From: Kiloniellales bacterium
GTDB taxonomy: Bacteria > Pseudomonadota > Alphaproteobacteria > Kiloniellales > JAKSBE01
DNA length: 5,134 bases
NCBI GenBank assembly: GCA_030067055.1
Contig: JASJAL010000276.1
Location: 1-5,134 of the forward strand
Direction of reading: 5' to 3'
Shown here: in pieces, positions 1-5,134 of the stretch
Layout of the letters: every line of letters begins with the position of its first letter
Numbering within the stretch: position 1 is the first letter of the stretch
The notes under the pieces: model-generated
The model's input: the letters and a program-made list of their open reading frames with translations, nothing else
The model's database searches: none
What the model was told of the DNA's origin: nothing
Position numbers and translations under genes: made by a program

Positions 1-162
1 CTGGGCCTGGCCGAGGACGGGGTCGGCTGGGCGCTCGACGACAACAACCGGAGCCTGGTCTCGGCGGACATGGAGTCCGCCCTGGGCGCGGCCCGCAAGG
101 CCATCGTCGCCGGCGACATCAAGGTCGCGGACTACACCGCCGGCAACAGCTGCGACTACTGA
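1..162 (+). CDS. BMP-family nucleoside-binding (solute-binding) protein of an ABC importer, C-terminal part only
   Basis: The reading frame is open from the first base and ends at TGA 160-162, giving 53 C-terminal residues; the start and any signal peptide or lipobox lie upstream. The tail contains GVGWALDDNN (fragment residues 7-16), then a helix with ADMESALGAARKAIVAGDIKV and the ending DYTAGNSCDY. This pattern is typical of the C-terminus of BMP/Med-family binding proteins (the PnrA, TmpC, BmpA and NupN group), which in Gram-negative bacteria work in the periplasm and deliver purine or pyrimidine nucleosides to a BPD_transp_2 permease pair. Identity is strongly supported by the ATPase and two permeases of the same system directly downstream. 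A cysteine sits third from the end; its role cannot be judged from the fragment. The exact ligand is not readable here. A simple-sugar binding protein is a less likely alternative, given the salvage enzymes downstream. Confidence 0.85.
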   Translation: MGLAEDGVGWALDDNNRSLVSADMESALGAARKAIVAGDIKVADYTAGNSCDY

Positions 163-172
163 GCGGCGTGCC

Positions 173-1762
173 GTGACCACGACGGCCTCCGACGCGGCAC
201 CGGCCGGGAAGTCGACCGGCCGGGCCGCGGCTGAGGGTATGGCGGTCGAACTGGTCGGCGTCGACAAGCGCTTCGGGGCGGTCCACGCCAACCGCCATAT
301 CGACATGACCATCGAAGCCGGGTCGATCCACGGCATCGTCGGCGAGAACGGCGCCGGCAAGTCGACCCTGATGAAGATTCTCTACGGCTTCTACCAGGCC
401 GACGCCGGCGAGATCCGGGTCAAAGGCAAGCCGGTGCGGATCCGCGAGCCGCGCGATGCTATCGGCGCCGGGATCGGCATGGTCCACCAGCACTTCATGC
501 TGGTCGACACCTTCACCGTGCTGGAGAACCTGATTCTCGGCGCCGAGGATCAGTTCTGGGTCCGCCCCAGCCTGGATCAAGCCCGCGACGAGCTGATCGC
601 GATCGAGCGCGACTATGGCCTCGACGTGCCGCCGGACGCCTTGGTCGCCGATCTTCCGGTCGGCCTGCAGCAGCGGGTCGAGATCCTGAAGATCCTGTTC
701 CGCGGCGCCGAGACCATCATCCTCGACGAACCGACCGCGGTCCTGACCCCGCAGGAAACCGACGAGCTCTTCAAGATCCTCCGGCGCCTCAAGGCCGAAG
801 GCAAGACGGTGGTCCTGATCACCCACAAGCTGCAGGAGATCATGGCGGTCACCGACGCGGTCACGGTGATGCGCGACGGCGCTGTGGTCGGCAGGGTCGA
901 TACGGCCAAGACCAGCCGCGAGCAGCTGGCCGAGATGATGGTCGGCCGCAAGGTCCTGCTGCGGGTCGACAAGACGGCGGCAAAGCCGGGCGAAGCGGTG
1001 CTAACGGTCGCGGGCCTGACGGTGACCGACGAGGCCCAGCAGCCAAAGGTGCTGGACCTCAGCCTCGAGGTGCGAGCCGGCGAGATCCTCGGCGTCGCCG
1101 GGGTTTCCGGCAACGGCCAGACCGAGTTGATCGAGGCCCTGGTCGGGTTGCGCGGCTTCACCGACGGCGAGGTCAAGCTGAAGGGCCGGAGCATCCTCTC
1201 GGGCTATCAGTCGACCCATCCGAGGGAGCTGCGGCATCTGGGCCTGGGCCATGTGCCCGAGGACCGGCTGCGCATGGGCGTCATCGTCGGCTTCGATGCC
1301 AGCGAGACCGCGATCCTCGGCTATCACGACGATCCTGCCTACAACGGCCGCCTGCTGAGCGAGCGGCCCAAGATCGTCGCGCACTGCGAGAGCCTGATGC
1401 AGGCCTTCGACGTTCGCCCGCCAGCGCCCCTGCTGCGGACCGGCTCCTTCTCGGGCGGCAACCAGCAGAAGCTGGTGCTGGCCCGCGAGATCGAGCGCGA
1501 CCCGGCGCTGTTGCTGGTCGGGCAGCCGACCCGCGGGGTCGACATCGGCGCCATCGAGTTCATACACCGGCGGCTGATCGAGATGCGCGACGCCGGAAAA
1601 GCGATCCTGCTGGTCTCGGCCGAGCTGGAGGAGATTCTCGCCCTGGCCGACCGGATCGTGGTCATGCACGAGGGCAGGATCGTCGGCGAGATGCCGACCG
1701 CCGAGGCCGACCGGCAGAAGATCGGCCTGCTGATGGCTGGGATCATGGAGGACGCGGCGTGA
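173..1762 (+). CDS. ABC transporter ATPase with two nucleotide-binding domains, nucleoside importer (NupO/YufO-like)
   Basis: This 529-residue cytoplasmic ATPase has two fused ABC domains (about residues 24-260 and 276-525) and powers import through the two permeases encoded next. Domain 1 has Walker A GENGAGKST (57-65), Q-loop Q106, signature LPVGLQQR (161-168), Walker B IILDEP (182-187) and H218. Domain 2 has a degenerate Walker A (GVSGNGQTE, 310-318, with Q316 where lysine is expected), a canonical signature SGGNQQK (427-433), Walker B LLLVGQPTRGVD (446-457) with G-Q in place of D-E, and S482 at the H-loop place. This one-sided degeneration is usual in the BMP/Nup and RbsA-like ATPases. 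Length fits the family. The GTG start follows the upstream stop by 10 nt, with a weak GAGCGG (161-166) before it. ATG 239 (residue 23) is an alternative that would remove an Ala/Thr-rich leader outside the ABC fold. The gene overlaps the next one by 4 nt. Ribose or galactose transporters share the fold but normally lack a second, divergent permease. Confidence 0.95.
   Translation: MTTTASDAAPAGKSTGRAAAEGMAVELVGVDKRFGAVHANRHIDMTIEAGSIHGIVGENGAGKSTLMKILYGFYQADAGEIRVKGKPVRIREPRDAIGAGIGMVHQHFMLVDTFTVLENLILGAEDQFWVRPSLDQARDELIAIERDYGLDVPPDALVADLPVGLQQRVEILKILFRGAETIILDEPTAVLTPQETDELFKILRRLKAEGKTVVLITHKLQEIMAVTDAVTVMRDGAVVGRVDTAKTSREQLAEMMVGRKVLLRVDKTAAKPGEAVLTVAGLTVTDEAQQPKVLDLSLEVRAGEILGVAGVSGNGQTELIEALVGLRGFTDGEVKLKGRSILSGYQSTHPRELRHLGLGHVPEDRLRMGVIVGFDASETAILGYHDDPAYNGRLLSERPKIVAHCESLMQAFDVRPPAPLLRTGSFSGGNQQKLVLAREIERDPALLLVGQPTRGVDIGAIEFIHRRLIEMRDAGKAILLVSAELEEILALADRIVVMHEGRIVGEMPTAEADRQKIGLLMAGIMEDAA
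1746..1752 (+). promoter_or_regulatory. Shine-Dalgarno sequence for the first permease gene
   Basis: TGGAGGA lies inside the last codons of the ATPase gene and is separated by six bases from the GTG at 1759. It supports that GTG as the real start of the permease even though the codon is non-ATG and overlaps the preceding stop. Confidence 0.7.
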
Positions 1763-2874
1763 CCGTGGACGGTCTGCCGCGCTGGGTCGACCTGGCGCTG
1801 ATCCCGCTGGTCAACCTCTTGGTCGCCCTGCTGCTGGCGGGCGTGGTCGTGCTGCTGGTCGGCGAGAACCCCTGGGAAGCGCTCAAGGCCCTGGTCTGGG
1901 GTGCCTTCGGGTCCTGGGACCAGATCGGCTACACCCTCTTCTACACCACCAGCCTGATCTTCACCGGTCTAGCCGTAGCCGTCGCCTTCCACTGCGGCCT
2001 GTTCAACATCGGCGGCGAGGGCCAGGCCCTGATCGGCGGCCTGGGCGTGGCCCTGGTCTGTCTCGCCCTGGGCGACCTGCCCTGGCCACTGCTGCTGCCG
2101 CTGGCGGTCCTGGGCGCCATGCTCTTCGGCGGCTTCTGGGCCTTCGTGCCCGGGTACCTCCAGGCCGAGCGCGGCAGCCACACCGTGATCACGACGATCA
2201 TGTTCAACTTTCTGGCGGCGATCCTGCTCAACTACCTGCTGGTCGAAGTCCTGATCGAGCCGGGCCAACAGGTGCCGCAGACCGCGCGCTTCGCCGAGGC
2301 CGGACACCTGCCCTATGCCCACGAGGTTCTGCGCTTCCTGGGCGTGCGGACTGGCCCATCCCCGCTCAACGTCACCTTCCTGCTCGCCCTGGCCGCAGCC
2401 GGTCTCGTCTGGCTCTTCCTCTGGCGCAGCCGATGGGGCTACGAGCTGCGCTGCACCGGGGCTAACGAGCAGGCCGCGCGCTACGGCGGGATCTCTCCCG
2501 GGCGCAGCATCATGCTGGCAATGGCCCTGTCGGGGGCGCTCGCCGGATTGCTGGCGATCAACGAAGTCATGGGCTCGCAGCACCGGCTGATGCTCGGATT
2601 CGCGGCCGGCTTCGGCTTTACCGGAATCGCGGTCGCCCTGATGGGCCGCAACCATCCGGTCGGGGTGATTCTGGCCGCCCTCCTGTTTGGGGCGCTCTAC
2701 CAAGGGGGCAGCGAGCTGGCCTTCGAGATCCCGACCTTCACCAGCGACATGGTCGTTGTCATCCAAGGCCTGGTGATCCTGTTCTGCGGCGCCCTTGAGA
2801 ACATCTTCCGCCGGCCCATCGTCGCCTTCTTCCGGCCAGGAGCGCGGGAAGCACCACAGGAGGCCGCGGCCTGA
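1759..2874 (+). CDS. ABC transporter permease, BPD_transp_2 family (NupP/YufP-like), nucleoside importer
   Basis: This 371-residue inner-membrane protein is one of the two transmembrane subunits of the importer. It is very hydrophobic, with membrane segments visible at about residues 12-34, 57-77, 90-104, 110-131, 145-163, 205-222, 250-267, 283-312 and 332-347. Family hallmarks are FNIGGEGQ (82-89) after the second segment, the cytoplasmic loop GYELRCTGANEQAARYGGIS (227-246), which probably holds the ATPase-coupling helix, and GFGFTGIAVALMGRNHPVG (284-302). These match the longer of the two permeases in BMP/Nup systems, which usually run to about 350-370 residues. The GTG start shares GTGA with the ATPase stop and has a good ribosome-binding site. 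The last 20 or so residues form a charged, Ala-rich cytoplasmic tail. The following permease starts on the last base of this stop codon, so the two subunits are probably made in coupled amounts. Substrate cannot be read from the permease alone. Confidence 0.94.
   Translation: MTVDGLPRWVDLALIPLVNLLVALLLAGVVVLLVGENPWEALKALVWGAFGSWDQIGYTLFYTTSLIFTGLAVAVAFHCGLFNIGGEGQALIGGLGVALVCLALGDLPWPLLLPLAVLGAMLFGGFWAFVPGYLQAERGSHTVITTIMFNFLAAILLNYLLVEVLIEPGQQVPQTARFAEAGHLPYAHEVLRFLGVRTGPSPLNVTFLLALAAAGLVWLFLWRSRWGYELRCTGANEQAARYGGISPGRSIMLAMALSGALAGLLAINEVMGSQHRLMLGFAAGFGFTGIAVALMGRNHPVGVILAALLFGALYQGGSELAFEIPTFTSDMVVVIQGLVILFCGALENIFRRPIVAFFRPGAREAPQEAAA
2858..2863 (+). promoter_or_regulatory. Shine-Dalgarno sequence for the second permease gene
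   Basis: A consensus AGGAGG lies within the last codons of the first permease gene, ten bases before ATG 2874. It fixes the start of the second permease at the TGATG junction and is the best-matching ribosome-binding site in the window. Confidence 0.75.
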
Positions 2875-3848
2875 TGGGCGAGACCTTCCTCCTGATCCTG
2901 CTGCTGATCGACGCCACGGTGCGGGTGGCGACGCCGCTGCTGCTCGCCGCCTTTGCCGGCATGGTCGCCGAGCGCTCGGGGGTGATCGACATCGGCCTGG
3001 AGGGCAAGATGCTGGCCGGCGCTTTCGCGGCGGCCGCGGTGGCGGCGCTCGCCAATTCGGCCTGGCTCGGGCTCGGCGCCGCGATCGTCGTCTCGATGTG
3101 CCTGGCGACGCTGCACGCCTACGCTTGCGTCACCCACAACGGCAACCAGGTGGTCTCAGGCATGGCGATCAACATCCTGGTCGCCGGCCTGGGTCCGACC
3201 CTGGCGGTCGCCTGGTTCGGCCTCAACGGAGTCACGCCGTCGCTGCAGGGTGCGGGCCGCTTCATCGGCTTCGACCTGCCGATGAGCGAATGGCTGGCGC
3301 CGATCCCCTTGATCGGCCCGGTCTACGCCGAGGTGATCAGCGGCCACAACATCCTGGTCTACCTGACCATTGCGATCCTGCCCCTGGTCGCGCTGCTGAT
3401 CTACCGGACCCGCTTCGGCCTGCGCCTGCGGGCGGTCGGCGAGAACCCGCACGCCGTCGACACCGCCGGGATCTCGGTGGCCGCGCTCCGCTACCGGGCG
3501 ATGTTGCTCTGCGGCTTCCTCTGCGGGGTCGCCGGCGCTTATCTCTCGACCGCCCACGCAGCCGGCTTCGTGCGCGACATGACCGCGGGCAAGGGCTACC
3601 TGGCCCTGGCGGCGATGATCTTCGGCAAATGGAAGCCGGTGCCGACGGTGGCCGCCTGCCTGCTCTTCGCCTTCGCCGACGCCCTGCAAATCCGCCTCCA
3701 GGGTGTCGCTCTGCCCGGCATCGGCGTGATCCCGGTCCAGGTCATTCAGGCCCTACCCTATGCGCTCACCGTGATCCTGCTGGCCGGCTTCGTCGGCCGC
3801 GCCGTCGCGCCCAAGGCCAGCGGCATCCCCTACGTGAAGGACAAATGA
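2874..3848 (+). CDS. ABC transporter permease, BPD_transp_2 family (NupQ/YufQ-like), nucleoside importer
   Basis: This 324-residue inner-membrane protein is the second, shorter permease and should pair with the upstream one as a heterodimer. Hallmarks are ERSGVIDIGLEGKML (33-47), which corresponds to the FNIGGEGQ region of its partner, NGNQVVSGMAINIL (89-102), the cytoplasmic loop FGLRLRAVGENPHAVDTAGI (181-200) that should contact the ATPase, and TAGKGYLALAAMIFGKW (237-253). Hydrophobic stretches fall near residues 5-29, 46-60, 64-84, 96-115, 158-177, 208-226, 257-270 and 286-310. Length and motif order fit NupQ/YufQ-type permeases. ATG 2874 overlaps the preceding TGA by one base (TGATG) and has an AGGAGG at 2858-2863. 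The end overlaps the cdd start by 4 nt (ATGA), which ties the importer genes directly to the catabolic genes. Nothing in the sequence suggests damage or transfer. Confidence 0.94.
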   Translation: MGETFLLILLLIDATVRVATPLLLAAFAGMVAERSGVIDIGLEGKMLAGAFAAAAVAALANSAWLGLGAAIVVSMCLATLHAYACVTHNGNQVVSGMAINILVAGLGPTLAVAWFGLNGVTPSLQGAGRFIGFDLPMSEWLAPIPLIGPVYAEVISGHNILVYLTIAILPLVALLIYRTRFGLRLRAVGENPHAVDTAGISVAALRYRAMLLCGFLCGVAGAYLSTAHAAGFVRDMTAGKGYLALAAMIFGKWKPVPTVAACLLFAFADALQIRLQGVALPGIGVIPVQVIQALPYALTVILLAGFVGRAVAPKASGIPYVKDK

Positions 3849-4246
3849 GCGAGCTCGACGAGATGATCCGCTTGGCCATGGCGGCCCGGGACAACGCCCA
3901 CGCCCCTTACTCGGGTTTCCGGGTCGGGGCCTGCCTGCGCAGCGCCGACGGCCGGCTCTTCGCCGGCTGCAACGTCGAGAACGCTGCCTATCCGGAAGGC
4001 CAGTGCGCAGAAACCAGCGCAATCGGTGCCATGGTCGCCGCCGGCGCGCGCCAGATCGCCGAGGTCCTAATCCTGGCCGAGGGCGAGCGGCTCTGCACGC
4101 CCTGCGGCGGCTGCCGCCAGCGCTTGGCGGAGCTCGCCGACGCGGATACGCCGGTCCACGTCGCGGGACTCGAAGGCGTCCGGCGCAGCTTCACCCTGGG
4201 TGAGTTGCTGCCTGAGGCCTTTTTCCTGGAGCAGGGAAAGGAATGA
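3845..4246 (+). CDS. cdd: Cytidine deaminase, homotetrameric short type
   Basis: This cytoplasmic zinc enzyme converts cytidine and deoxycytidine to uridine and deoxyuridine, releasing ammonia. At 133 residues it matches the short tetrameric class (B. subtilis Cdd, 136 residues), not the long dimeric E. coli type. PYSGFRVGA (21-29) contains F25; NVEN (43-46) supplies N43 and E45, which in the family hold the ribose; CAE (54-56) supplies a zinc ligand and the catalytic E56; PCGGCRQ (86-92) supplies zinc ligands C87 and C90. Numbering runs one ahead of the B. subtilis enzyme. The residue after CAE is T57, where the B. subtilis enzyme has Arg56. The start ATG overlaps the permease stop, and the start is supported by family length. 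A closely spaced AAGGA (3837-3841) precedes it. The same frame is open for about 1 kb upstream, but that extension is not part of the protein. The gene overlaps deoC by 4 nt. With deoC and deoA it channels imported pyrimidine nucleosides into catabolism. Confidence 0.96.
   Translation: MSELDEMIRLAMAARDNAHAPYSGFRVGACLRSADGRLFAGCNVENAAYPEGQCAETSAIGAMVAAGARQIAEVLILAEGERLCTPCGGCRQRLAELADADTPVHVAGLEGVRRSFTLGELLPEAFFLEQGKE
4228..4237 (+). promoter_or_regulatory. Shine-Dalgarno region for deoC
   Basis: The purine-rich GGAGCAGGGA sits inside the last codons of cdd, five bases before ATG 4243. It supports initiation at that overlapping ATG. Confidence 0.55.
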
Positions 4247-4980
4247 GCGCGCGCCCGCAAAAACTGGCGCGCCGGCTGCTCCCGCTCCTCGACTTGACCA
4301 GTCTGAACGACGACCGCGACGACGACATCGCCCGGCTTTGCGCCAAGGCCGCCACACCCCACGGCAAGGTCGCAGCGGTCTGCTCCTGGCCGGACTTCGC
4401 CGCCGAGATGGCCGAGCGTCTGGCTGGCAGCGGGATCGGCATCGCGGTGGTAATCGACTTTCCCGAGGGCAAAGGTACGGCTAAGTCCGCCGCCGCGGAA
4501 GTTCGGCAGGCCCTCGCCGACGGCGCGACCGAATTCGACCTAGTCATGCCCTACCGGTCCTGGCTGGCCGGGGAGCGCAATTCCGCCAAGGCCAATATCT
4601 CCGCGGTCAAGGCCGCGGCCGGCACGGCCTTAGTTAAGGTCATTCTCGAGACCGGGGCCTTCCCCGGCGCGGCCGAGATAGCCGAGGCGGCCCGTGACGC
4701 CATCGTCGCCGGCGCCGATGTCCTCAAGACCTCGACCGGCAAGATCGCCGTCGGGGCGACCCCCGAAGCGGCGGAGGCCATGCTCGGCGTGATCCAGAAG
4801 GCCGGCGGCGGGGTCGGTTTCAAGGCTGCCGGCGGGATCCGCAACCTCGAGGACGCGGCGGTTTATCTGGACATCGCCGAGCGGCATCTAGGCGCAGCCT
4901 GGATCACCCCGGCGCACCTGCGGATAGGCGCCTCGAAGCTGCTCGATCTCGTCCTCGCGAGTCTCGAGGCGGGCGCGTGA
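4243..4980 (+). CDS. deoC: 2-Deoxyribose-5-phosphate aldolase (class I, E. coli DeoC-like subgroup)
   Basis: This cytoplasmic TIM-barrel enzyme splits 2-deoxyribose-5-phosphate into acetaldehyde and glyceraldehyde-3-phosphate, the final step of deoxynucleoside breakdown. The 245-residue product follows E. coli DeoC (259 residues) closely: [10 protein letters not shown] (15-24), AAVCSWPDF (44-52) with C47, EFDLVMPYR (97-105), KVILETG (132-138), VLKTSTGK (160-167) and [10 protein letters not shown] (191-200). By alignment, the Schiff-base lysine is K162 (E. coli K167), the second active-site lysine is K194 (E. coli K201) and the acid is D99 (E. coli D102). The LTSLNDD motif and overall length place it with the E. 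coli-like group, not the shorter Bacillus or archaeal group. Two differences from E. coli are visible: alanine follows K194 where E. coli has proline, and the chain ends soon after [13 protein letters not shown], without the E. coli C-terminal tail carrying Tyr259. The gene overlaps cdd (ATGA) and deoA (GTGA) by 4 nt each. Confidence 0.97.
   Translation: MSARPQKLARRLLPLLDLTSLNDDRDDDIARLCAKAATPHGKVAAVCSWPDFAAEMAERLAGSGIGIAVVIDFPEGKGTAKSAAAEVRQALADGATEFDLVMPYRSWLAGERNSAKANISAVKAAAGTALVKVILETGAFPGAAEIAEAARDAIVAGADVLKTSTGKIAVGATPEAAEAMLGVIQKAGGGVGFKAAGGIRNLEDAAVYLDIAERHLGAAWITPAHLRIGASKLLDLVLASLEAGA
4966..4969 (+). promoter_or_regulatory. Shine-Dalgarno sequence for deoA
   Basis: GAGG lies seven bases before GTG 4977, inside the end of deoC. 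It supports the non-ATG, overlapping start chosen for deoA. Confidence 0.55.
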
Positions 4981-5134
4981 CCGCGGCCGGCTTCCTGCCG
5001 CAGGAGACGATCCGGCGCAAGCGCGACGGCGGCCGGCTGGCGCCCGAGGAGGTGGCCGCCTTCGTCGCCGGCATCACCGATGGGTCGATCACCGAGGGCC
5101 AGGCCGCGGCCTTCGCCATGGCCGTCTTCTTCCG
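4977..5134 (+). CDS. deoA: Thymidine phosphorylase, N-terminal part only (cut by window end)
   Basis: Only the first 52 residues are present and the frame is still open at the window edge. [20 protein letters not shown] (6-25) and [20 protein letters not shown] (33-52) match the all-alpha N-terminal domain of DeoA and related pyrimidine-nucleoside phosphorylases; E. coli DeoA begins FLAQEIIRKKRDG and continues with ISEGQIAALAM. DeoA acts in the cytoplasm and converts thymidine or deoxyuridine plus phosphate into the free base and 2-deoxyribose-1-phosphate. The catalytic and phosphate-binding glycine-rich parts lie beyond the window. The GTG start overlaps the deoC stop as GTGA and has a GAGG seven bases upstream. 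A broader pyrimidine-nucleoside phosphorylase (Pdp type) cannot be excluded from the N-terminus alone, but the deoC and cdd neighbours favour DeoA. Its product needs phosphopentomutase before DeoC can use it. Confidence 0.92.
   Translation, partial: MTAAGFLPQETIRRKRDGGRLAPEEVAAFVAGITDGSITEGQAAAFAMAVFF

Noticed and set aside
163..172. Possible promoter, terminator or riboswitch between the binding-protein gene and the ATPase gene
   Set aside because: The gap is only ten bases (76 if the later ATG is used), with no hairpin followed by a T run and no recognisable promoter elements; the genes appear to be co-transcribed.
119..1746. Several minus-strand open frames opposite the ATPase gene (for example 119-826 and 1001-1669)
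   Set aside because: They fully overlap a well-supported gene, have no recognisable motifs, and are expected by chance in high-GC coding DNA where stop codons are rare.
1969..2766. Long minus-strand open frame (265 codons) opposite the first permease
   Set aside because: It is the GC-rich mirror of a real gene, with a Gln/His/Asp-rich composition typical of antisense frames of hydrophobic proteins, and shows no recognisable domain.
3156..3689. Minus-strand open frame opposite the second permease
   Set aside because: Same mirror-frame composition (Gln, Asp, Arg, Gly rich), no domain, and complete overlap with a clear permease gene.
2795..3844. A long in-frame upstream extension of cdd that would give a 483-residue protein with an Arg/Gly/Pro-rich N-terminal region
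   Set aside because: It lies in another frame across the second permease gene, is low-complexity and arginine-rich, and resembles no domain. Permease 2 in the true frame is a clear family member, and cdd has normal length from ATG 3845.
173..3848. Ribose or other simple-sugar ABC importer (RbsA/RbsC-like)
   Set aside because: The ATPase fold is shared, but a BMP-type binding protein, two divergent permeases and adjoining nucleoside enzymes point to the nucleoside (BMP/Nup) branch.
1..5134. Hidden defence, mobile-element or other novel system
   Set aside because: All sequence is accounted for by seven well-recognised genes in one operon. No inverted or direct repeat, transposase, integrase, tRNA, CRISPR or compositional break was seen by eye.

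Overview
The window is a gene-dense, high-GC stretch with every gene on the + strand and essentially no intergenic DNA. The protein sequences and base composition suggest an alphaproteobacterium, possibly a Rhodospirillales-like lineage. That placement is inferred from sequence style only; there is no rRNA or other marker gene here.

Layout: the 3' end of a BMP-family solute-binding protein gene (1-162); a double-domain ABC ATPase (173-1762); two ABC permeases of the BPD_transp_2 family (1759-2874 and 2874-3848); cytidine deaminase cdd (3845-4246); 2-deoxyribose-5-phosphate aldolase deoC (4243-4980); and the 5' end of thymidine phosphorylase deoA (4977 to the window end). The gene order, one orientation and 1-4 nt overlaps at five successive junctions indicate one polycistronic unit that extends beyond both edges. 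All six visible stop codons are TGA. No promoter, terminator, riboswitch, RNA gene, repeat, mobile element or CRISPR array was found.

How the genes work together: the first four genes make a complete BMP/Nup-type nucleoside importer (binding protein, ATPase, two permeases), the architecture of Bacillus subtilis NupNOPQ and similar systems. The next three make a salvage and catabolic route. Cdd deaminates (deoxy)cytidine to (deoxy)uridine, DeoA phosphorolyses deoxyuridine or thymidine to free base plus deoxyribose-1-phosphate, and DeoC cleaves deoxyribose-5-phosphate to acetaldehyde and glyceraldehyde-3-phosphate. The phosphopentomutase (DeoB) that joins the last two steps is not in the window and may lie downstream. 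The linkage suggests that imported substrates include pyrimidine deoxynucleosides; this is inference from context.

The window reads as a well-formed version of a known type of operon, not as a new system. The points worth a second look are residue-level: the asymmetric ATP sites, a replaced arginine in the Cdd zinc motif, a DeoC variant, and the tightly coupled junctions.
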